A DNA stretch of 11,405 bases, taken from positions 69,330-80,734 of the forward strand of contig DDBL01000242.1 of NCBI GenBank assembly GCA_002333425.1. The letters run 5' to 3'. Below are positions 1 to 7,199 of the stretch, one piece after another; position 1 is the first letter of the stretch, and the number at the start of each line of letters is the position of its first letter. This stretch comes from Leptospiraceae bacterium UBA2033 (GTDB lineage: Bacteria > Spirochaetota > Leptospiria > Leptospirales > Leptospiraceae). A program made the translations under genes and the position numbers. The notes beneath the pieces are model-generated. The model was not told where the DNA came from and made no database searches. It saw only the letters and a program-made list of their open reading frames with translations.

Positions 1-1005
1 TTTTCCTTGAAGGAAACTACACAATTTTATTTTTCTATTTTTGTCGGTGGATGTTTGGTTTTATTTTTGTCTATCCTTCCTTTTTTGATTCATGGCACTT
101 TATTATCATCTATTTCCGGTTGGTTTGGATATTTTAAAGATTTATCTACTTCTTTGGAAATTTTGTCTTGGCAGGAGTTAGTTGGTAGTATCTTCACATT
201 TTCACCAATGCATTGGTTTATACCGTTAAACGAACCAGTAGAAAAATTTCAAACCAACGGTCATCTATCTCTATTTCATCTTTTCCTCATGCTGTTTTAC
301 GTTTATTTATTAGCGAAGAAAAAAGTAGATTTGGGTCCTTTTCTTATTTTGATAAGTGGGTTCTTGAATTATATAATTCAAGCAAAAGGATTTGCCTATC
401 ATTTATTTCCAGTTTGGTTTAGTTGTATATTAATGGTTTCTTACTTGATTCATTTTTTATTTCAGTTTATACAAGATGAAGAAAATTGGAAGAAAGGAAT
501 TTCAAGTTTTGCCATTATCATTATGGGGATAACACTTGTTAATCAGCAGATACGTTGTCTTAAACTTTACAAAGGAACAGGCTTGTATACCGAAATAAAT
601 CAAACTAAGAAAGAACGAGTTCATGTAAAAGTTCTAGAGACATTAAAACAAATCAACTCAGAATTTGTGAATAAACCTACAAGTATCCAAGTTTTTGAAG
701 CGTATCATTCGATTACTTTAAACTCAGTGATGGATGAAAATATGATGCTTGTTAGTAAATATCCGGAGGCGTATATTTTCTATAACGAGAGTCCAATCAT
801 GGAAAAATATAAAATGGATATGATGGGAAGTCTTGAATCCAAAAGACCAGATATTATTGTTCTAAATAGGGAAGGTACGTTTCGGATAAAAAAAGATCTT
901 TATCAAACTTTTCCTGCCCTTGAAACTTTTCTGAGAGATTATAAGTTACGGGCAGAAATAAAAGAAATAAACAATGTTACTTACACTATTTTCACAAAAA
1001 TTTAA
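1..1005 (+). CDS. C-terminal part of a polytopic membrane protein, probable family 39-type glycosyltransferase (5' end outside window)
   Basis: The frame is open to the first base, so this is the 3' part of a longer gene. A TTG at 7 is the first start-like codon but has no ribosome site in view and is probably internal. The visible protein has about five hydrophobic segments (roughly residues 8-34, 88-103, 109-125, 132-154 and 165-181, counting from TTG 7), then a soluble tail of about 145 residues. The motif IQAKGFAYHLFP, a Q-x-K-G-aromatic-x-Y-H-x-x-P pattern between membrane segments, recalls bacterial GT39/ArnT-like transferases that move sugars from polyprenyl-phosphate carriers outside the inner membrane. 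The N-terminal catalytic acidic motif is not in the window, so family assignment rests on this motif and topology. It could instead be an unrelated multi-pass protein. No clear terminator follows. Confidence 0.6.
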   Translation, partial: FSLKETTQFYFSIFVGGCLVLFLSILPFLIHGTLLSSISGWFGYFKDLSTSLEILSWQELVGSIFTFSPMHWFIPLNEPVEKFQTNGHLSLFHLFLMLFYVYLLAKKKVDLGPFLILISGFLNYIIQAKGFAYHLFPVWFSCILMVSYLIHFLFQFIQDEENWKKGISSFAIIIMGITLVNQQIRCLKLYKGTGLYTEINQTKKERVHVKVLETLKQINSEFVNKPTSIQVFEAYHSITLNSVMDENMMLVSKYPEAYIFYNESPIMEKYKMDMMGSLESKRPDIIVLNREGTFRIKKDLYQTFPALETFLRDYKLRAEIKEINNVTYTIFTKI

Positions 1006-1031
1006 TTTGGAATATCTACCTACACAATAAA

Positions 1032-1265
1032 TTAAAATGTAAAAGGTAATTCTCTGATTCCGATTTCGATATTCTTTTTTTTTCTATTTCGATTCCATTT
1101 TTTTTTGGGTATTGTTCGTTTTGCTCTTTTAGAAATTGTTTTTGGATCCTTAATAGAGGCGAGGATTTCATCTACCACCAAATCAATGTCACTAAAGTCT
1201 TCCTTATTAAACTGCCTTTTACTTAGGTCGGGATTCTCGTTTATTTGAAATGATTGATTTTTCAT
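1032..1265 (-). CDS. small basic hypothetical protein, 77 aa
   Basis: I do not recognise this protein. It has an acidic-to-neutral N-terminal half (about residues 1-42, including EDFSDIDLVVDEIL) and a very basic middle (about 43-66, rich in Lys/Arg, including KKKWNRNRKKK), then a short hydrophobic tail ending LPFTF. There is no signal peptide or membrane segment. The basic stretch suggests binding to nucleic acid or another polyanion, which is inference from composition only. The ATG is supported by a good ribosome site (AGAGGT, about 8 nt upstream) and by a plausible promoter just upstream. The gene is divergent from the HDOD gene and ends 26 nt from the 3' end of the membrane-protein gene, tail to tail. 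Confidence 0.6.
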   Translation of the reverse strand: MKNQSFQINENPDLSKRQFNKEDFSDIDLVVDEILASIKDPKTISKRAKRTIPKKKWNRNRKKKNIEIGIRELPFTF

Positions 1266-1284
1266 AGTTCTTACCTCTTTTTCT

Positions 1285-1313
1285 ATTGTAGCTTAGGAGT
1301 GGACAGTTTGGAA
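1285..1313 (-). promoter_or_regulatory. candidate sigma70 promoter of the small basic protein gene
   Basis: On the minus strand TTCCAA (1308-1313) is followed after 17 bp by TACAAT (1285-1290). The -10 box matches consensus at 5 of 6 positions and the -35 at 4 of 6. Transcription would begin near 1278, leaving a short leader that contains the AGAGGT ribosome site. The -35 box lies inside the left arm of an 11-bp inverted repeat (1308-1318). Confidence 0.45.
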
Positions 1314-1409
1314 TGGTTTCTTAAAAATTTTTATAGAAAGTCAAAAATATTCACTAGTGTTGAATGTACGGTGTACAAATAAAAATCTTGCAATAACTAA
1401 CCATTCCAA
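1308..1409. repeat. 11-bp inverted repeat pair in the divergent control region
   Basis: TTGGAATGGTT (1308-1318) and its exact reverse complement AACCATTCCAA (1399-1409) are separated by 80 bp. The left copy covers the -35 box of the minus-strand gene. The right copy is 16 bp before the preferred ATG of the HDOD gene. They could be paired operator sites for one regulator of both genes, or a chance repeat in AT-rich DNA. Confidence 0.35.
1365..1377. promoter_or_regulatory. short palindrome TGTAC-N3-GTACA upstream of the HDOD gene
   Basis: TGTACGGTGTACA is a perfect 5+3+5 inverted repeat about 50 bp before the HDOD start at 1426. Its size suits a dimeric regulator, but no regulator is identified. 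It lies inside the reading frame if the upstream GTG at 1357 were used, another reason to prefer the later ATG. Confidence 0.25.
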
Positions 1410-1425
1410 TTACAAAGGATATACG

Positions 1426-2895
1426 ATGTTGGATATAGATGATTTGGTAACTAAGCTGATTAAGGGACACCCTGTTTCAGTAAGGTTTAAATATACGAAT
1501 GATAAAATTTTACAAGAATTTCATGTTCTGTTCATTCATATTCTTGCTTATTTTGATCAGTTATTTCTCTTAGAGGTTTCCTTTACGATTCTAAAGGAAA
1601 TTTTATACAATGCAAGTAAGGCAAATGCAAAGAGACTTTTTTTTATTCGAGAAGGATTGGACATATCTAATCCAGAAGATTATCAGAAGGGAATGGAGAT
1701 TTTTGCTGACGAAGTAACAATGAAATGGAGTGAGCAGCAGGAATACTTAGATAAATCTGATTTTTATATCCAATTTGATGCAAGAATCGAAAAGAATATT
1801 TTATATATTCAAGCAGAAAACAATGCACCTGTTTTACCTGAAGAACAAGAAAGAATTTTTAAACGAATCGAAGCTGCTCAAAAATACAATGATTTATCTG
1901 ATGCGTTTATGGATATGTCTGACTCAACGGAAAGCGCTGGACTTGGATTGATTTTAACTCAAATTCTTCTGAAAAATTCAGGCATTGGAAGAGATAAATT
2001 TAAAATTGAATTTCAAACAGATAAGACCATTGCTCATTTTAGTATTCCCGGGCATGTGATTCCAGTTATTTCAAATAGCAAATTCAACGAACAAATTTTA
2101 AATGAAATTGAAGGTTTACCGCCATTACCCCAAAGTGTTAGCAAAATCATTATGCTTTGTAACAAACCCGATACTGATATCAATGTACTAACGACTGAAA
2201 TTGAAAAGGATGCAGTTCTAAGTGCCGATCTATTGAAGTTATCTAATTCATCTCTTTTTATTACTAGAAATAAAGCAAACACAGTATTAGCTGCTGTTAA
2301 AGTTGTAGGTTTAAAAAATATCAAAAATATGCTCTATGTCTCAGGTGTGCGCAAAATAATGGGTAACCGTTATGACAAAGTGCAAAAAATTTGGGATCAC
2401 TGTGCAAAGTGTAGTTTCTTCGCAAAAATCATTGCGATGGATAATTCTCGAAACAAACTTGCTGACTTAGCGGCTACTGGTGGATTATTGCATGATATAG
2501 GTAAACTTATCATTTTATCTTTGGATAGAAAACTGATAGAGAAAATGAATACTTTACAAATCAAAGATAGAGATAGTTCTGTTTTAATTGAAGAGTTTAC
2601 GGTAGGAATTAGTCATGCAGATATAGGTGGGAGATTGCTTCGAAAATGGTCTTTTCCCGAAGACTTAATTCATATCGTACAATTTCATCATAGACCGTTC
2701 CTTGCGCCACCAGAACATCGTGATCTCTTAGAGATTGTGTATCTTGCGAATATGATGTTGGACACATTAGAGAATAGGGCGAGTTATTTTACTATCAATC
2801 AAGAAATTTTAAAAACATTCAAGTTAGATAACGAAGCAGTATTTACCAAATACTTGGATAAAATAGAACTTCAATTTAGATCTGCCCATTCTTAA
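1426..2895 (+). CDS. signalling protein with N-terminal GHKL-type ATPase-like domain and C-terminal HDOD/HD domain, 489 aa
   Basis: The start is ATG 1426, preceded by AAAGGA with suitable spacing. The frame extends back to GTG 1357, but that start has no ribosome site and adds an atypical leader. Residues about 45-210 look like a histidine-kinase-type ATPase: an N-box-like KEILYNASKAN (E58, N62) and a glycine-rich G2-like SAGLGL (170-175). The G1 box is degenerate, with ENNAP (131-135) where DxGxG is expected, so ATP binding is uncertain. Residues about 223-450 are an HDOD domain beginning near EGLPPLPQS. Unlike many HDOD proteins it keeps HD-type residues: H325, LLHDIGK (H356, D357), SHADIG (H397) and HH at 421-422. 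HDOD proteins act in bacterial signalling, sometimes linked to cyclic-di-nucleotides; the output here is unknown. The stop is 7 nt before the ABC gene, suggesting co-translation. Confidence 0.85.
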   Translation: MLDIDDLVTKLIKGHPVSVRFKYTNDKILQEFHVLFIHILAYFDQLFLLEVSFTILKEILYNASKANAKRLFFIREGLDISNPEDYQKGMEIFADEVTMKWSEQQEYLDKSDFYIQFDARIEKNILYIQAENNAPVLPEEQERIFKRIEAAQKYNDLSDAFMDMSDSTESAGLGLILTQILLKNSGIGRDKFKIEFQTDKTIAHFSIPGHVIPVISNSKFNEQILNEIEGLPPLPQSVSKIIMLCNKPDTDINVLTTEIEKDAVLSADLLKLSNSSLFITRNKANTVLAAVKVVGLKNIKNMLYVSGVRKIMGNRYDKVQKIWDHCAKCSFFAKIIAMDNSRNKLADLAATGGLLHDIGKLIILSLDRKLIEKMNTLQIKDRDSSVLIEEFTVGISHADIGGRLLRKWSFPEDLIHIVQFHHRPFLAPPEHRDLLEIVYLANMMLDTLENRASYFTINQEILKTFKLDNEAVFTKYLDKIELQFRSAHS

Positions 2896-2902
2896 TTAAG
2901 AT

Positions 2903-3673
2903 TTGATTGAATTAAAACAAATTTCGTTTGTTCGTAATGAAAGATATATTTTAGAGAATATATCTTTATCAATTCACAAGAATCAGAACTGGGTCATTTT
3001 AGGAAAAAATGGTTCTGGTAAAACAACTCTTATCAATATTTTATTTGGTTATTTATGGTCTACTTATGGAAGTGTTCGTATTACAGGAGAGACTTACGGC
3101 GAATATCCTCTTAGTGAATTACAAAAGAAAATAGGTATTCTACAAAGCTCTTACCAAGAAGAACGACTCCAAAGATCTCTCACAGTAAAAGATATTATCG
3201 CTTCTGGTCTGTTAAACTCAATAGGTATCTATTCTGAGTTAAGTATTGAAGAAAGGGAAAAGTTAGAATTACTTTTAGCAAATAATTCTTGGATAAAAAA
3301 TCCGAACCAACTTTATTCATTACTATCATCTGGGGAGAAAAAAAAAGTATTACTTCTTAGGGCGTTGATTGCTAATCCAGAGATATTGATTTTAGATGAA
3401 CCTTGTTCGTCTCTTGATTTGGCTGCTAGGGAAGATTTTTTCTCTTTGTTGGAGAAATATAAAGCAGATGGTCGATGTATAATTTTAATTACTCATAGGA
3501 CAGATGAAATACCGGATTACTTTGATTATGCGCTTCTACTGAGAGAAGGAAAGATTATTGCTTCCGGTTTGAAAGAAGAAGTATTTAATTCAAAGAATCT
3601 ATCATTAACCTATGGTGTAAATGTAGAGTTAATCGAAAAAAATGGACAATACTATACAAATGTAATTCGATAG
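2903..3673 (+). CDS. orphan ABC transporter-type ATP-binding protein, 256 aa
   Basis: This is a single soluble ABC ATPase with the full motif set: Walker A GKNGSGKTT (34-42), Q-loop Q81, signature LSSGE (141-145, a variant of LSGGQ), Walker B ILILDEP (161-167), D-loop SSLD (169-172) and switch histidine H198. Length is normal for one domain. The start is TTG 2903: an in-frame stop lies at 2897-2899, and the protein from TTG begins exactly where the family does. The ribosome site is weak, so translation probably depends on coupling to the HDOD gene that ends 7 nt upstream. No permease or binding protein is nearby, so it may serve a distant permease or have a non-transport role. The general pattern resembles ModF/YlmA-type ATPases, but the substrate cannot be read from the sequence. 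Confidence 0.9.
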   Translation: MIELKQISFVRNERYILENISLSIHKNQNWVILGKNGSGKTTLINILFGYLWSTYGSVRITGETYGEYPLSELQKKIGILQSSYQEERLQRSLTVKDIIASGLLNSIGIYSELSIEEREKLELLLANNSWIKNPNQLYSLLSSGEKKKVLLLRALIANPEILILDEPCSSLDLAAREDFFSLLEKYKADGRCIILITHRTDEIPDYFDYALLLREGKIIASGLKEEVFNSKNLSLTYGVNVELIEKNGQYYTNVIR

Positions 3674-3675
3674 CG

Positions 3676-5517
3676 TTAGTGGTTTAAATTATATTTATTT
3701 GTAATATGTATAATATAATCTTTGATTCTTGAAACATCTAGTGGTTTTAATAAAAAATCCATCATTCCCAATTTTAAACATTTTTCTCGGTCATCGCTAT
3801 TTGCGTTTGCTGTTAAGGCTATAATTAGAGGTTTATCCGTTGGTTTTGTTTTTGTTTTGTTGATTAACTCGGTAGCCTCAAAACCATTTAATACAGGCAT
3901 TCGTAAGTCCATAAATATTATATCGAATTGATTATTTTGACAAATTTCTACTGCTTCTTTTCCATCGAAAGCCGTTTTTACTTCATACCCCAATTTCTCA
4001 AAAACTTTTTTTCCTAGTTTTATATTGATTTCATTATCATCTACTAAAAGTATTTTTAATGGAACCCTGCGAAAAACTAGTTCTGGTTTTTGATTTGTTT
4101 TTTGTTGCTCTGGGACTTCTTGCTTTTTTTTGAGTAAATGGTCGTTATCCTCTGTAGAAATTGTAAAATGAAAGTTTGTTCCTTTTCCTTCTGTGCTTGT
4201 TACACCAATGGTTCCACACATCATTTCGACAAGTCGTTTGCTTATTGCAAGTCCTAATCCAGTTCCTTTGTATTCTCTCGAACTAGATATCTCTCCTTTT
4301 TTATACATTTCGAATATTGTTGCCAGTCTTGCATTTGGGATTCCTACGCCTGTATCTTTGACTTCAAAATTTAGAACTATTTTTAGATCTTGTTTTTCTT
4401 TTAACGTAATGTTTACATCAATGGTTCCTGATTTTGTAAACTTTACTGCATTTCCTAGTAAGTTTAAAAGGATTTGAGATAGTCTTATTCTATCTCCAAA
4501 TATATAGGTTGGTACGTTAGGCGATATAGATGATCTTACTACATTATTGTTTAAAGATGCAATACTAGATGATATGGATAGAATTTCTTTTATAAGTGCA
4601 GGTAAATCAAAGGAGGCATTTTCAAGTTCCGTTATACCTGATTGTATACGTGTAAAATCAAGTACATCGCTTATAATAGTGAGAAGATTTTTTACGCTAG
4701 AATCAACGATGGTAAGATATTCTTTTTGTTCTTCGCTTAATTTGGTATCTTCCACCAATTTTAAAATACCAACCACACCATTCATTTGATTTTGAATTTC
4801 ATGACTCATATTTGCGATAAATTCATTTTTGTCTTTTGTCGCATTTTCTACTTTTTCTTTTTCAGACGTTAATTCTTCTTTTTGTCTAAGTATTATTCTA
4901 TGAGATGCCAATTCTCGTATTTTAAAACTATAACTTACTCTTGATGCAATGAAAGCAAGTATAACGGCTACTACCGAGTTAACCATTATCCCCTCTGTTC
5001 TATCGGGGACTGCTTGAAAAAAGGGAACAGTAAAAAGAAAAATAAGTTCTGCAAATATTAGTTTTATAAATTCTAAACTAGAGGCAAATTTGAATAAGAC
5101 GGTCATGCAGAATAAAGAAATAATAAAAATCGAAGTATCTCCAAATAACATTTGATCAATTGCAGAAAATACGGCACACCAGACTTGCAGGAAAAAAGCA
5201 GCAGAATAACAAAATAAATTGATTAGATTTAATTTAGAAAGTTTTTGACTAAAAAAAATGCAAAAGAATGAATAAATAAAAAGTAGGGCATATAAAAGTA
5301 AATGCATTTGAAATATGTATTTATGACCTAAGTTGGTGTTCCAATCTCCTTGGTTATATTTTAAAAAATCTAATACTAAGATTGGAATATGGATGATTGT
5401 TAGAACGATTATACCAATTTTTAAATTTGAAAAATTGGAATCGTGTATTTTAGAAAATAAAGCAGATTTATCTTTATTATCTAAACTTTTAAATTGATTT
5501 AAAATTGTAGGTTCCAT
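3676..5517 (-). CDS. membrane-bound hybrid histidine kinase (6 TM, HisKA, HATPase, receiver), 613 aa
   Basis: The N-terminus has about six membrane segments (roughly residues 33-53, 67-90, 98-120, 127-146, 150-170 and 178-196) and no large periplasmic domain, so the signal may be sensed in or at the membrane. A charged linker (about 200-232) leads to the HisKA domain with phospho-acceptor H239 in MSHEIQNQMNG, then HATPase motifs: N356, D388-TGVG and GTGLGL (418-423). After a polar linker comes a receiver domain (about 487-605) with acidic pair D493/D494, phospho-acceptor D537, T569 and K591. All catalytic residues are present. The usual IRTPMN after the H-box is IQNQMN here, losing a normally conserved proline. 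No HPt domain is fused, so relay to a separate HPt or response regulator is expected. ATG 5517 has only a weak ribosome site. The gene meets the ABC gene tail to tail with 2 nt between stops. Confidence 0.93.
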   Translation of the reverse strand: MEPTILNQFKSLDNKDKSALFSKIHDSNFSNLKIGIIVLTIIHIPILVLDFLKYNQGDWNTNLGHKYIFQMHLLLYALLFIYSFFCIFFSQKLSKLNLINLFCYSAAFFLQVWCAVFSAIDQMLFGDTSIFIISLFCMTVLFKFASSLEFIKLIFAELIFLFTVPFFQAVPDRTEGIMVNSVVAVILAFIASRVSYSFKIRELASHRIILRQKEELTSEKEKVENATKDKNEFIANMSHEIQNQMNGVVGILKLVEDTKLSEEQKEYLTIVDSSVKNLLTIISDVLDFTRIQSGITELENASFDLPALIKEILSISSSIASLNNNVVRSSISPNVPTYIFGDRIRLSQILLNLLGNAVKFTKSGTIDVNITLKEKQDLKIVLNFEVKDTGVGIPNARLATIFEMYKKGEISSSREYKGTGLGLAISKRLVEMMCGTIGVTSTEGKGTNFHFTISTEDNDHLLKKKQEVPEQQKTNQKPELVFRRVPLKILLVDDNEINIKLGKKVFEKLGYEVKTAFDGKEAVEICQNNQFDIIFMDLRMPVLNGFEATELINKTKTKPTDKPLIIALTANANSDDREKCLKLGMMDFLLKPLDVSRIKDYIIHITNKYNLNH

Positions 5518-5557
5518 TTTAGTTGATTCAATTTGTGCATTGAAAATAATAGATAAT

Positions 5558-5574
5558 CTTAGGAAGTATCTAAG
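5558..5574. promoter_or_regulatory. small inverted repeat between the divergent kinase and ferredoxin genes
   Basis: CTTAG (5558-5562) and CTAAG (5570-5574) form a 5-bp inverted repeat with a 7-bp centre. A second, overlapping pair is AGATA (5551-5555) and TATCT (5567-5571). The 91-bp gap between the kinase and ferredoxin genes must hold both promoters, so an operator here is plausible. Arms this short occur by chance in AT-rich DNA. Confidence 0.2.
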
Positions 5575-5608
5575 TTAAAATTTATTTAGGATAAGGTCAG
5601 TATATAAT

Positions 5609-5929
5609 ATGAGTCAATTTTATGAAAAGCATATTTTTGTTTGCGAGAACGTGCGAGACGGAGAAAATGCAAGAGTTTCTTGCGGAAAACATAACGCTAA
5701 AAAAATTCGAGAGTACTTAAAACAAAAGATAAAAGAATATGCACCTGAAAAAAAAATTCGTGTCAACATGAGTGGTTGTCTTGATCGATGTGAGTTAGGT
5801 CCAGTTTTAGTTTCGTATCCTGAAGGACATTGGTTTACTTTAAAAACTGAATCCGATGTAGATATTTTTGTTAGTAAGTATATTTTACAAAATGAACTTA
5901 GTTCATTACAAAATCTCCAATTAATTTAG
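5609..5929 (+). CDS. thioredoxin-like [2Fe-2S] ferredoxin, 106 aa
   Basis: The four cysteines C12, C25, C57 and C61 give C-x12-C-x31-C-x3-C, the pattern of thioredoxin-like [2Fe-2S] ferredoxins such as the Aquifex protein. They occur in the expected contexts: HIFVC near the N-terminus, SCG, and SGCLDRC followed by the typical GPVLVSYPEG strand. The protein is soluble, cytoplasmic and of normal length. It should carry single electrons, but partners of this family are poorly defined. The start ATG is followed by a standard N-terminus; AAGG is about 12 nt upstream, a long spacing. A di-iron hydroxylase gene begins 47 nt after the stop, making this ferredoxin a candidate electron donor to it (inference from position). 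It is divergent from the hybrid kinase gene. Confidence 0.9.
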   Translation: MSQFYEKHIFVCENVRDGENARVSCGKHNAKKIREYLKQKIKEYAPEKKIRVNMSGCLDRCELGPVLVSYPEGHWFTLKTESDVDIFVSKYILQNELSSLQNLQLI

Positions 5930-5976
5930 TATTAATTATCGTCTAACGTTCGAGGAATAAATACTGGAGTGATGTG

Positions 5977-6798
5977 ATGGTACAAGATATTTCTATTTAT
6001 GGATTGTCAGTAGTATGGATAATAACGTTCGTATTAGTTACTGGAAGATATTTACTATTTGCCGGTGTTGCTTATTTGATTTTTTGGGTATGGAAAAGAG
6101 AGAAACTGCAATACAAGCGAACTCAAATGGAATACCCTGATAAGTCAAAGCTCGTAAATGAGTTTAAGTATTCTATGATTACGATGGTATTATTTTCTTT
6201 TGTGGGTATTGGAATATTTGCCGCAAAACAACGTGGGTTAACACATATATACCAAGATTTTCACAGCAAAGGTTGGGGTTACTTTGTATTTAGCGTAGTT
6301 GCAATGATCGTCATACATGATACTTATTTTTATTGGACACATAAATTAATGCACCATAAATCTATTTTTAAATATGTTCATAAAGTGCATCATAATTCAA
6401 CTAATCCTTCACCGTGGGCTGCATTTTCTTTTCATCCATTGGAAGCAGTTATTGAAGCAGGAATTTTACCATTGATTGTATTTACCATGCCGGTTCATTC
6501 GCTTGCGATTCTTAGCTTTCTTATTTACATGACTTTTATGAATGTTCTAGGTCATTTAGGATTCGAACTCTATCCAAAAGGATTTACAACTCACTGGTTC
6601 GGTAAATGGCATAATACTTCTACACATCACAACATGCACCATAAGTTTTATAATTGTAACTATGGTTTGTATTTTAATTTCTGGGATCGTATTATGAGGA
6701 CAAATCATGGCAGTTATACTACTACATTTGAAAAAGTGAAAGCAAGGAAGCCGAGTGAATTACTTCTTGCGAAAAATGAGAGTTTGCGTTCTGCATAA
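5977..6798 (+). CDS. fatty acid hydroxylase / sterol desaturase family membrane protein, 273 aa
   Basis: This is an integral membrane di-iron enzyme of the fatty acid hydroxylase superfamily. The three histidine motifs are intact: HKLMH (H122, H126), HKVHH (H135, H138, H139) and HNMHH (H218, H221, H222), with extra conserved histidines at H114, H153, H193, H206 and H212. They sit among hydrophobic stretches at about residues 9-39, 66-82, 102-120 and 161-192. Members use O2 and electrons to hydroxylate or desaturate lipids; the substrate cannot be told from sequence, and sterol synthesis should not be assumed in this organism. ATG 5977 is preferred over GTG 5974 because GGAG (5966-5969) is then 7 nt away rather than 4. 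The gene is probably co-transcribed with the ferredoxin. The C-terminus (about 250-273) is an ordinary polar tail. Confidence 0.9.
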   Translation: MVQDISIYGLSVVWIITFVLVTGRYLLFAGVAYLIFWVWKREKLQYKRTQMEYPDKSKLVNEFKYSMITMVLFSFVGIGIFAAKQRGLTHIYQDFHSKGWGYFVFSVVAMIVIHDTYFYWTHKLMHHKSIFKYVHKVHHNSTNPSPWAAFSFHPLEAVIEAGILPLIVFTMPVHSLAILSFLIYMTFMNVLGHLGFELYPKGFTTHWFGKWHNTSTHHNMHHKFYNCNYGLYFNFWDRIMRTNHGSYTTTFEKVKARKPSELLLAKNESLRSA

Positions 6799-6838
6799 CC
6801 CCAACTTTATCTTACTTGAATTAATACCTCGGAAAAAT

Positions 6839-6894
6839 CCTCTTCCCTGCACCCGTTAGCTTTGTTGAATCCAACGTCTTCGTTAGGGAAGGGG
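6839..6894. repeat. long stem-loop in the intergenic region
   Basis: CCTCTTCCCT (6839-6848) can pair with AGGGAAGGGG (6885-6894): ten pairs, one of them G-U in the plus-strand RNA. The 36-nt loop holds an inner GTTG/CAAC hairpin (6864-6875). No U-run follows on either strand, so it is not a typical intrinsic terminator for the hydroxylase gene, although it could still protect the 3' end of that mRNA. Confidence 0.4.
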
Positions 6895-6936
6895 CTACTT
6901 AGGATTATTCGGAAAATGTTCCTTAACTAGCGAGTG

Positions 6937-6970
6937 GCTGCACTTGAATGCCTAACTTCGTTAGAGCAGC
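6937..6970. repeat. nested hairpin with perfect CTAAC-TTC-GTTAG core
   Basis: The outer arms GCTGC (6937-6941) and GCAGC (6966-6970) enclose CTAAC (6952-6956), TTC and GTTAG (6960-6964). Both stems are perfect. The core GCCTAAC resembles the RYYYAAC half of an integron attC site, but the second half GTTAGAG breaks the GTTRRRY rule and follows after only 3 nt. Confidence 0.35.
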
Positions 6971-7164
6971 AATAATTATTTTCATATTTGGTTTTATAAT
7001 TATAGTATGAATCGTTCTATTAGTAAGTGAGAATTCTAATACTTTTTTATTTAAACCGAATGTCACTTTTTTTACTGATGTGATTTGGGAGAATTGTGTG
7101 AAAGGTGCTCTTGAAATATTTCTTTACAAAAAAAGAGATAAGGTTGGTGTTAGATTGTGCAAAC

Positions 7165-7180
7165 GAAGTTCTAGAACTTC
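7165..7180. promoter_or_regulatory. 16-bp perfect palindrome upstream of the lipoprotein gene
   Basis: GAAGTTCTAGAACTTC is a perfect palindrome with no spacer. It ends 19 bp before the lipoprotein ATG and just before its ribosome site. It may be an operator for a dimeric repressor, or a hairpin in the leader mRNA. No promoter with both boxes could be assigned next to it. Confidence 0.4.
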
Positions 7181-7199
7181 ATTTATTAAGCGAGGGTTT

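Larger units (their letters stand above)
6799..7199. other. 401-nt intergenic region, non-coding and hairpin-rich
   Basis: No convincing gene lies here. The frame open from 7080 only continues backwards from the lipoprotein start and has no coding character. The first half (about 6838-6970) is richer in GC than its surroundings and contains two stem-loops, listed separately. The word CGTTAG occurs three times (6854, 6881, 6959). The second half is AT-rich and contains a TATAAT at about 6996 without a good -35, and a 16-bp palindrome at 7165. A small RNA or a degenerate repeat element is possible but unproven. Confidence 0.5.

Noticed and set aside
1357..1425. GTG 1357 as the start of the HDOD protein.
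   Set aside because: It has no ribosome site and the added residues do not resemble a domain; ATG 1426 has AAAGGA at proper spacing.
5603..5608. TATAAT directly before the ferredoxin ATG as a leaderless promoter.
   Set aside because: The box touches the ATG, so transcription would begin inside codon 3; no matching -35 was found.
6946..6966. Possible integron attC-like site (GCCTAAC ... GTTAGAG), tempting next to toxin-antitoxin genes and small ORFs.
   Set aside because: The second half violates GTTRRRY and follows after 3 nt, far shorter than any attC. No integrase or regular cassette-attC spacing was found.
7080..7199. N-terminal extension of the lipoprotein gene from a GTG at 7080.
   Set aside because: It would bury the signal peptide and lipobox inside the protein, has no ribosome site, and covers a 16-bp palindrome; ATG 7200 has GAGGG just upstream.
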